64,000 nt of DNA from Mycobacterium lentiflavum (GTDB taxonomy: Bacteria > Actinomycetota > Actinomycetes > Mycobacteriales > Mycobacteriaceae). The translations under genes were made by a program, and so were the position numbers. This document shows, piece by piece, positions 23,851-29,539 of the stretch (its first letter is position 1; each line of letters starts with the position of its first letter). Location: positions 2,108,001-2,172,000 of the forward strand of contig NZ_CP092423.2 of assembly GCF_022374895.2 (NCBI RefSeq), read 5' to 3'. The notes beneath the pieces were generated by a model. The model was not told the origin of the DNA. It was given only the letters and a program-made list of their open reading frames with translations, and ran no database searches.

Positions 23851-25263
23851 GTGACAAGCAGTAACAACTTGCTCGTTGAGCTTCTACAACGGCTCGACGC
23901 GCCACAGGCCCGGATCTGTGAGCTTGAGCGGTACTCCACAGGCACACAGCCGCTGGCGTTCCTGTCCACGGATCAGAAAACCGCGCTCGCCCGCTTCGGG
24001 CGCATGGCCTCCAACATTCCGCGTCTGGCTGTGACGAGCCTATCCGAGCGTCTCCGAATCTCGGGATTCGACGGGGCTGATATCTGGAACGACTGGGTGG
24101 CACAGGATTTGGACCAACTCTCCGATGTCGCACATCAGGAGGCGCTGACCTTCGGAAGCTCGTATGTGATCGTGTGGGGCTCAAATGGCAAGCCGCAGGT
24201 GAGCATCGAATCTCCGAAGCAGGTTGCGGTGATCCGCGATCCCGGTTCACGCCAAGTTCTCCGCGCGGTCAAGCGCTGGCGCAACAACATCGGCGGCACG
24301 GCTGAAACCTTGGCGGTCGTGTACTACCCCGACCGAATCGAGAGGTGGCACGCCAGCCAGGTCGCCTTCACGGCGGGATTCAACCTCGTCGAGACACTGG
24401 ACAACCCAATTGGTGTCGTTCCGGTGGTCCCCATCAACAACACGGCGTTGCTGGAGGGCGTTGGGTCTGAATCGGGCTACATGTACGACTTCGGCCACAG
24501 CGAGATTAGCGACCTGATCCCACTCTGCGACGGGCTAAACAAGCTTCTGACCGACATGCTCGTGAGCGCCGAATACACTGCGCGCCCGCGGCGTTGGGCC
24601 ACCGGCATCGAACTGGTGGAACGCCCCAAGCTGGACAGCGACGGAAACCCAGTCCTGGACGAGGATGACAACCCCGTCATCGAAACAGTCAACCCGATCC
24701 CCGAAGGATCGCGGGCAATGATCAGCGAGGCATCCGAAGCCAAGTTCGGACAGCTTCAGGCAGCTGACCTCACCGGCTACGAGAACGCAGTGAATGTGCT
24801 TCTGGGCCAAATCATGGCCGTCTCAGCACTTCCCGCCCACTATATTGGCGTCCTCCATGACAACCCGAGTAGTGCCGATGCGATCCGATCCGCCGAAGCT
24901 TCGCTTACTGCGCGCGCCGAAGCGCGCCAAAAGACGTTTGGCAGAGCGTGGGAGCAGGTTGCCCGCTTGATGGTCGCCGTCCGCGATGGCGCGGACCCGG
25001 CCGACGTGAATGTGCGCGTGCAGTGGTGCGACCCGTCAACGCGCAGCGAGGCACAAGAGGCCGATGCAGCGACCAAACTGTTTGCGGCCGGCATCCTCTC
25101 TCGCGCGGGAACCCTTAGACGCCTTGGCTTTACCGCGGACGAGATCCGCCGAGAGCTTACAGATAAGCGTGCGGAGTTGCTATCCGAGGATCTGTACGGC
25201 TCCTACGTGCATAGCAACGATCCCCGCATTGCATTAGCGAACGAAGGACTAATGAATGAGTGA
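23851..25263 (+). CDS. Phage portal protein
   Basis: A 470-residue portal of the SPP1 gp6-like family, the dodecameric head vertex through which DNA enters. The N-terminal part has RFGRMASNIPRLAVTSLSERLRI. The clip/stem region holds EALTFGSSYVIVWG, and DLIPLCDGLNKLLTDMLVSAEY is the typical long stem helix. The C-terminal part, with LPAHYIGVLHDNPSSADAIRSAEASLTARAE, is highly conserved in actinophage portals. It is apparently complete. It starts at GTG 23851, 18 bp after the terminase, and its stop overlaps the next gene by 8 bp. Confidence 0.93.
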   Translation: MTSSNNLLVELLQRLDAPQARICELERYSTGTQPLAFLSTDQKTALARFGRMASNIPRLAVTSLSERLRISGFDGADIWNDWVAQDLDQLSDVAHQEALTFGSSYVIVWGSNGKPQVSIESPKQVAVIRDPGSRQVLRAVKRWRNNIGGTAETLAVVYYPDRIERWHASQVAFTAGFNLVETLDNPIGVVPVVPINNTALLEGVGSESGYMYDFGHSEISDLIPLCDGLNKLLTDMLVSAEYTARPRRWATGIELVERPKLDSDGNPVLDEDDNPVIETVNPIPEGSRAMISEASEAKFGQLQAADLTGYENAVNVLLGQIMAVSALPAHYIGVLHDNPSSADAIRSAEASLTARAEARQKTFGRAWEQVARLMVAVRDGADPADVNVRVQWCDPSTRSEAQEADAATKLFAAGILSRAGTLRRLGFTADEIRRELTDKRAELLSEDLYGSYVHSNDPRIALANEGLMNE

Positions 25264-25696
25264 CGAAGTGCAGCCCGATGCTGCCGCCGACACAACCACC
25301 GACGAGTCAACGCCTGATGCCGAGACCGTCGAAGCCGTTGCCGGTCAACCTGATGTTGATGCCGGCGACAAGGCCGACGATGCCGACCACTTTCCCCGAA
25401 GCTATGTAGAAGAACTGCGCAGGGAAAGCGCCGGGTATCGCGAACGTGCCGACACTGCTTCACGACGACTGTTCACAGCCCTGGTGGCTGCTGACGGACG
25501 CTTGCAGGACGCGACCGACCTGGAATACCACGCGGAGTTCCTAGACGACTCTCAGAAGCTCAACGAGGCCATCACGGACCTTGTCGAGCGTAAGCCACAT
25601 CTGAAGGCCCGCAAGGTTGCCGGCGATGTCGGCCAGGGCAGACGTGACACCGCGGACACCGTGGATCTGGCCGCGCTGTTGAGGGCTCACGCCTGA
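25256..25696 (+). CDS. Scaffold-like capsid assembly protein
   Basis: A 146-residue acidic protein. The first 45 residues are Asp/Glu/Ala-rich and disordered, followed by helices (FPRSYVEELRRESAGYRERADTASRRLFTALV). Its position between portal and capsid, the acidic N-terminus and the helical core match phage scaffolding proteins. The capsid gene lacks an N-terminal delta domain, consistent with a separate scaffold. No protease motif was seen. It overlaps the portal stop by 8 bp. Confidence 0.75.
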   Translation: MSDEVQPDAAADTTTDESTPDAETVEAVAGQPDVDAGDKADDADHFPRSYVEELRRESAGYRERADTASRRLFTALVAADGRLQDATDLEYHAEFLDDSQKLNEAITDLVERKPHLKARKVAGDVGQGRRDTADTVDLAALLRAHA

Positions 25697-25739
25697 CGCG
25701 CGTTGCCCCACAAGCACTTACAAATTCATGAAGGAAAAA

Positions 25740-25749
25740 CAACTTAATA
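25740..25749 (+). promoter_or_regulatory. Capsid start-abutting motif
   Basis: CAACTTAATA directly precedes ATG 25750, with GAAGGA at 25730-25735. It is identical to the portal leader motif at 23841-23850, a sign of shared translational control of the two most-needed virion proteins. Confidence 0.55.
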
Positions 25750-26625
25750 ATGGCAATCGAAGTAACCAGCGGCAATACGACGCTGTTGCAGTCGCAGGTC
25801 GCCAACCTGCTCGTTCAGCCGCTGGCACAGGCAAGTACTTTCTTGGCGGCCGGCCCCCGTATTTTCGATACCTCTGACCAGTTGCGCATCCCGCGTATTG
25901 CGTCGGGAATCTCGGCGGGATTCGTGGCCGAGGGTGCCCAAATTACGGACAGTGATGTCAGCTTCGACGAGGTCACTTTGCTTCCGTCAACACTGAAGTC
26001 GCTCAAGGTGTTGGTGCGGTTCACCAACGAAATGGCGCGACAGGCCGTGATTGGGCTCGACGCGACACTGCGGGAGATGCTCGTAAGTGGTGTCGCCCAG
26101 GCTCTCGACGCATCCCTGTGGGACGGCGCCGGAACCTCCAACACGATCAAGGGAGTCTTCCGCCAGAGCGGAATTGAGACCGGAACGCTCGACCTCACCG
26201 ACGCTGACAGCCTCATTGACGGCCTGGCGAAGGCTCAGGCCAACAAGGTCAGCCCCACGCACTGGGTCATGACATCGAATAGCTTTGCCGCGCTGCGAAA
26301 GCTGAAGGTCGCCGTTCCTGGCGAAGGCGCCGACCAGGACTACCGCCAATACTTGTTCGACCCGTCGACCATCCAGAACGGAACCTCGTTCCAGGTCTTC
26401 GGCCTGCCGGTAATCATCACCGACAACATCCCCGCAGTGTCAACCAAGAACCGTGTCGGACTGGTCGACTTCTCGAAAGTCGCTGTGGCACGGGACGTTG
26501 ACGCTGTCGTCAAGATTTTAGATCAAACCTGGGGGGACTGGGACAGTGTCGGTATCCGCGTTGTGACTCGCTACGACGTTGGCCTGTTGCAACCCCATGC
26601 GGTGACCCTGCTGACCGAGGCTTGA
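25750..26625 (+). CDS. HK97-fold major capsid protein
   Basis: A 291-residue major capsid protein. The sequence has HK97-family landmarks: an N-arm region (LLQSQVANLLVQPLAQASTF), the E-loop/P-domain stretch (IPRIASGISAGFVAEGAQIT, then LKSLKVLVRFTNEMARQA), the A-domain HWVMTSNSFAALRKLK, and FGLPVIITDNIP near the end. It is short for the family because the scaffold is a separate gene. Next comes the connector gene, overlapping by one base (TGATG). Confidence 0.93.
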   Translation: MAIEVTSGNTTLLQSQVANLLVQPLAQASTFLAAGPRIFDTSDQLRIPRIASGISAGFVAEGAQITDSDVSFDEVTLLPSTLKSLKVLVRFTNEMARQAVIGLDATLREMLVSGVAQALDASLWDGAGTSNTIKGVFRQSGIETGTLDLTDADSLIDGLAKAQANKVSPTHWVMTSNSFAALRKLKVAVPGEGADQDYRQYLFDPSTIQNGTSFQVFGLPVIITDNIPAVSTKNRVGLVDFSKVAVARDVDAVVKILDQTWGDWDSVGIRVVTRYDVGLLQPHAVTLLTEA

Positions 26626-26924
26626 TGGCCGACCTGACTGCGGAGGACATCGATGCCCTTGAGGATGCGCGGTCTGACGTGATCGCTTTGGCTTCCTCAT
26701 ACACAAGGGGGCGCGGATTTGAGCGGGGTCCAGCAGCCCTTCCTGCCGATCTGAGGGCCGTTGTACACGCCGCGTCGGTGAGAATGCTTTGGCATGTTCG
26801 CCATCCGGCCGGCGTCAGGTCTGAGAGCATGGGACCGTTTGCGGTTCAATACGATACGGCCGGATTTGGCTGGACCGTAGCCGAGAAATGCGTCTTGGAC
26901 CGCTACAGGGTCCGAGCACAATAA
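26625..26924 (+). CDS. Head-tail connector-like protein
   Basis: A 99-residue helical protein directly after the capsid. LTAEDIDALEDARSDVIALASSYTRGRGF, then LPADLRAVVHAASVRMLWH and the end TVAEKCVLDRYR match the pattern of head-tail connector (gp6-like adaptor) proteins in actinophages. The ATG overlaps the capsid stop (TGATG). It is the last recognisable virion gene: stopper, tail terminator and tail tube are missing. Confidence 0.75.
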   Translation: MADLTAEDIDALEDARSDVIALASSYTRGRGFERGPAALPADLRAVVHAASVRMLWHVRHPAGVRSESMGPFAVQYDTAGFGWTVAEKCVLDRYRVRAQ

Positions 26925-26966
26925 GACTTGCGCGGGGAGGGTCGCCCGCGTCGAAAGACAAAATTC

Positions 26967-27101
26967 ATGAACGACTGGCGACGCTCTGGTTACCCTCCCC
27001 GGCAGGAAAAGAATGCGGAATTAGTTCGACATGTCAAGATCTCGGGCAATAGGAAGCCCGACCTTGGTCATGGAGAAATGTGTGGCAACCGCTGTCTGTA
27101 G
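26967..27101 (+). CDS. Possible small ORF, unknown
   Basis: A 44-codon frame from ATG 26967 to TAG 27099-27101, ending just before the strong terminator. It is basic in its first half and holds two cysteines near the end. There is no clear ribosome site. It may be the remnant of a truncated head-completion gene or chance. Confidence 0.2.
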   Translation: MNDWRRSGYPPRQEKNAELVRHVKISGNRKPDLGHGEMCGNRCL

Positions 27102-27108
27102 TTGGGCG

Positions 27109-27158
27109 AAGCGCCGGGTCTGCTCGTGATGGTCCAGACCCGGCGCTTTTGCTTTTTC
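27109..27158. terminator. Strong intrinsic terminator ending the head operon
   Basis: A perfect 14-bp stem (AAGCGCCGGGTCTG at 27109-27122, complement at 27135-27148) with a 12-nt loop, followed by TTGCTTTTTC. It separates the plus-strand head genes from the convergent minus-strand operon and may work on both strands, because the stem begins with AA. Confidence 0.88.
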
Positions 27159-27349
27159 TACCCACCACCACGAGCTGTCGTGGCGAGCTGCGATGTGACC
27201 CATGCGTCGATGTCCTCGCGCTGGTACTTGACATGCCGCCCTACGCGGAAACTGCGCGGGCCAATGTCCATGTATCTCCAATAGCGCAGTGTCCCAGGCG
27301 CTACGCCTAGAATCTCTGCCGCGGTGGCTGTACTAACTATCTCCCTCAC
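27158..27349 (-). CDS. Second excisionase-like HTH protein
   Basis: A predicted 63-residue winged-helix protein. TATAAEILGVAPGTLRYWRY and RVGRHVKYQREDIDAWV are the typical HTH_17/excisionase elements. GGAAAGGGAGTGAA immediately before the GTG at 27349 sets the start. It lies near attR, as the last gene of a minus-strand operon, so the element holds two possible directionality factors, one per end. Confidence 0.75.
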   Translation of the reverse strand: MREIVSTATAAEILGVAPGTLRYWRYMDIGPRSFRVGRHVKYQREDIDAWVTSQLATTARGGG

Positions 27350-27350
27350 T

Positions 27351-27548
27351 TCACTCCCTTTCCGGGGCAACGCCCACGAGCGTGAACCGTTCTCGCGTGC
27401 TAGTTGTGGCCGGTAGCGTCTGCGTCGGCCGCGGTATCGGATCGACCACGCACCGGTGAATACAGCTTGGCTCCGCAGGGGCAATGGACGCGGTAAACAC
27501 GCCAAGGCCCATTAGACCAACGATCGCTGCGCACATAAGCACTCTCAT
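27351..27548 (-). CDS. Small secreted protein
   Basis: A predicted 65-residue protein with a clear Sec signal peptide (LMCAAIVGLMGLGVFTASIAPAEP) and a 40-residue mature part holding CIHRC, a possible disulfide. The ATG overlaps the stop of the upstream gene (ATGA). A secreted peptide expressed from the end of a prophage could be a lysogenic-conversion (moron) product; function unknown. Confidence 0.6.
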   Translation of the reverse strand: MRVLMCAAIVGLMGLGVFTASIAPAEPSCIHRCVVDPIPRPTQTLPATTSTRERFTLVGVAPERE

Positions 27549-27847
27549 GCGGCGACCAGCCCGTCCAGTTCATCCATCTGGTCCGCGTGCTCCGCTGCCG
27601 TGAGAAGGATTTCGGCCAGCCTGCGTAGCTCCGATGAATCAAATGTGGTCGCCTCGGCACCCGCGATAGTGATGTGTCGGGTGACGCGACGGAGGCTTTG
27701 GGTGCCCGAGATTTCTACGGTGACCGTCAAGCCCTCAGCCTCGACAGTCCATGAGGCGCCCTTGAATGGGCGGACCGATTGGCCCTCATCGCCTTCCCAG
27801 GGGGAGAGCTTCACGTAACCCGCTGGCGCGGGGATAGCGATGGTCAT
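27545..27847 (-). CDS. Phage accessory protein, unknown
   Basis: A predicted 100-residue protein with repeated beta-strands (ASWTVEAEGLTVTVEISG, then RRVTRHITIAGAEATTFD) and a C-terminal helix (SELRRLAEILLTAAEHADQMDEL). ATG 27847 sits 9 nt after AAAGGAA. That ribosome site lies in a hairpin (27860-27880), which may limit translation. It is the first gene of a three-gene minus-strand operon at the attR end, probably expressed from the integrated element. Confidence 0.65.
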   Translation of the reverse strand: MTIAIPAPAGYVKLSPWEGDEGQSVRPFKGASWTVEAEGLTVTVEISGTQSLRRVTRHITIAGAEATTFDSSELRRLAEILLTAAEHADQMDELDGLVAA

Positions 27848-27859
27848 GTGCTGTAGTTC

Positions 27860-27880
27860 CTTTCCCATGCGTTGGGAAAG
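27860..27880 (-). promoter_or_regulatory. Hairpin covering the ribosome site of 27847
   Basis: In the transcript, CTTTCCC pairs with GGGAAAG (plus one more pair), an 8-bp stem with a 5-nt loop. The 3' arm is part of the Shine-Dalgarno stretch for ATG 27847, so folding would hide it. Confidence 0.5.
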
Positions 27881-27934
27881 TCAGCTCTGACACTTCGCGT
27901 CCACCAGAGGCAACCACGACCCCAGAGGGTGTCC

Positions 27935-27956
27935 ATGTGGTGCAAATGTGGTGCAA
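27935..27956. repeat. Right integrase arm-type sites
   Basis: An exact copy of 14900-14921: two tandem ATGTGGTGCAA units, 41 bp from the attR core. Matched arm sites at both ends suggest the element can still form an excisive complex. Confidence 0.7.
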
Positions 27957-27997
27957 ACCTCAGTAAGGCTATCTAGCTACCACTTCTAACCTGTGAG

Positions 27998-28027
27998 AAC
28001 TCTGGTGCGCGATACTGGGATTGAACC
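27998..28027. repeat. attR core within tRNA-Val(GAC)
   Basis: The right copy of the 30-bp repeat. Its last 25 bp are the 3' end of the functional tRNA gene, so integration keeps the tRNA intact. Confidence 0.92.
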
Positions 28028-28077
28028 AGTGACCTCTTCCGTGTCAGGGAAGCGCTCTCCCGCTGAGCTAATCGCGC
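28003..28077 (-). tRNA. tRNA-Val (GAC), CCA encoded
   Basis: A 75-nt cloverleaf. The acceptor GCGCGAT pairs with ATCGCGC; the anticodon stem CTTCC/GGAAG has loop CTGACAC (anticodon GAC); the T-arm has GGTTCAATCCC. CCA is encoded. Its 3' end points left and is the attachment site of the phiRv2-like element. Confidence 0.95.
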
Positions 28078-28094
28078 TGGGAGGAAAATTTCGG

Positions 28095-28165
28095 AGGTGG
28101 AGACGGGAATCGAACCCGTGTGCACGGCTTTGCAGGCCGTTGCCTCACCACTCGGCCACTCCACC
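28095..28165 (-). tRNA. tRNA-Cys (GCA)
   Basis: 71 nt: acceptor GGTGGAG/CTCCACC with discriminator U; anticodon stem ACGGC/GCCGT with loop CTGCAAA (GCA); T-arm GGTTCGATTCC. CCA is not encoded (CCG follows). Confidence 0.95.
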
Positions 28166-28193
28166 GCTGGGATTGATGCCTCTTGCACCTTCG

Positions 28194-28266
28194 AGCGGAT
28201 GACGGGATTCGAACCCGCGACCCTCACCTTGGCAAGGTGATGCGCTACCAACTGCGCTACATCCGC
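28194..28266 (-). tRNA. tRNA-Gly (GCC)
   Basis: 73 nt: acceptor GCGGATG/CATCCGC, anticodon loop TTGCCAA (GCC) on stem CACC/GGTG, T-arm GGTTCGAATCC. CCA is not encoded. Confidence 0.95.
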
Positions 28267-28445
28267 GCGCAACGGGCGAGATCGTCGCCCGGTGCGAAGG
28301 ACGACGATAGTCCACCCAAGCGGGCGTGCACAAATCTCTAGGCCGTGTCGCTCTAGGCTATAGGGCGACCCCTGGGGGCGCATAAGTCATGTGCTGGTAG
28401 CCGACCGTTCGTGCTAGTCTTCGACGTCGTTCGCCTCTCGGCGCC

Positions 28446-28517
28446 GGTCCCGTGGCTCAGTGGAAGAGCGTCCGCTTCACACGCGGAAGGTCGCTGGTTC
28501 GATCCCAGCCGGGACCA
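28446..28517 (+). tRNA. tRNA-Val (CAC)
   Basis: 72 nt: acceptor GGTCCCG/CGGGACC, anticodon stem TCCGC/GCGGA with loop TTCACAC (CAC), T-arm GGTTCGATCCC. Its 3' end points right, and 22 bp of it is repeated at 37017-37038, so it is the target of a second island. Confidence 0.95.
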
Positions 28518-29092
28518 CAAGCTGTTTATGCCGGTCAGAGTTGCATCCTTCACTCGACCTGGTCGCCATAGTCATCCAGAGCTACGCCGGTGCCCGGCAC
28601 AGGCTTTTGCTGGCCGTTGCCCGGCCGCCCCCGTCTTTCGCCGCGAAGTCAACTGCGCTCTCGGCTCGCCATTGAAACCAATTCGAATAATCGGCAGCAC
28701 CACATTGCAGCCGGTGCATTCGCCCGTGATCGCCGCCGAACTATGGAGCTGAAGAACGCGTACTCGCTGGCGCGTAATTGACCCAAAACCGCCCCAGTCA
28801 TTACGAAAAGTGCCGAGACTTTCACCAGCGGAACCGGAGGCGGCCCACTACGATGAACACCGGCCCCACGGTCCGGTCGGGAGCTCAAAAACAAAGTGAC
28901 CGCACACGCCGGGGTGGTTCATCTTGACGTGAGGCAACAGGCGCCCGACGTCGACGCAGTTTCAGCCAGGTTGCTGCAAACCGTCGACTACGAGAAGATC
29001 ACGGCGATACGACCGGAGACAGCGTAAAGGGAGCCCGTGTTTTCAAGGGAAGCCCAGCCAAGAGTAATCGAGGGGATAACGGAAGGCGTTGG
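28518..29092. other. Intergenic region at left end of island
   Basis: No convincing gene. A 43-codon frame from GTG 28896 to TAA 29025-29027 reads plausibly in places (VVHLDVRQQAPDVDAVSARL) and could be a gene remnant. The rest shows nothing recognisable; promoters for mmpS are expected in the last 100 bp. Confidence 0.4.
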
Positions 29093-29539
29093 GTGAGAGG
29101 CATTTCGGTTACGAGCGCGGTAACACGAATGTGGATCCCACTGGTCATCGTGGCCGTGGTGGCTGTCGTGGGGTTGGCCGTCTATCGGGTCCGCGGCATC
29201 TTCGGCGTCGACCCCCGCCCGCCGGCTGTCAGTGCCATGTCTGATGACACCAAGCCGTTTAACCCCAAGCAGGTGACCTACGAAGTCTTCGGCGTTAACG
29301 GTGCCATCACAACCGTCAACTACTTAGATGTAGATGCTCAGCCGCAGCAGATTCTTAACACCACGATTCCATGGTCGCTTTCGGTAACCACGACGGCGCC
29401 CTCAGTCAGTGTCAACGTGGTGGCTCAGAGCGACGAAGACTTTATCGGCTGTCGCATCATCGTGAATGGGGTCGTCAAAGACGAAAGGGCCATTCACGGA
29501 GTGAAAGCTCAGACGTACTGCCTGGTGAAGTCGGCATGA
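29093..29539 (+). CDS. MmpS-family accessory protein
   Basis: A 148-residue MmpS protein: a short cytoplasmic start, one membrane helix (about residues 14-32, [19 protein letters not shown]), then a periplasmic beta-sandwich domain. Signatures include [21 protein letters not shown], the paired cysteines GCRIIVNG and YCLV near the end, and PWSLSV. MmpS proteins work with MmpL transporters in exporting siderophores, glycopeptidolipids or drugs. The stop overlaps the mmpL start (ATGA). Starts at GTG 29093. Confidence 0.92.
   Translation: MRGISVTSAVTRMWIPLVIVAVVAVVGLAVYRVRGIFGVDPRPPAVSAMSDDTKPFNPKQVTYEVFGVNGAITTVNYLDVDAQPQQILNTTIPWSLSVTTTAPSVSVNVVAQSDEDFIGCRIIVNGVVKDERAIHGVKAQTYCLVKSA

Larger units (their letters stand above)
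14752..28027. mobile_element. phiRv2-like integrated element in tRNA-Val(GAC)
   Basis: A 13.3-kb element bounded by a perfect 30-bp direct repeat (14752-14781 and 27998-28027). The right copy forms the 3' end of the intact tRNA-Val(GAC); the left copy is the displaced 3' fragment. Contents: integrase, two excisionase-like proteins, regulators, HNH nuclease, a minus-strand accessory block, terminase, portal, scaffold-like protein, capsid, connector, then a small rightmost minus-strand operon. No tail, tape-measure, protease, holin or lysin gene is recognisable. The integrase and tRNA-Val target match M. tuberculosis phiRv2. Without the IS it is about 11.6 kb, the phiRv1/phiRv2 size class. Confidence 0.92.

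Noticed and set aside
27935..27956. CRISPR-like repeats from the doubled ATGTGGTGCAA
   Set aside because: Only two tandem 11-bp units per site, no spacers, and placed at element ends; integrase arm sites explain them.
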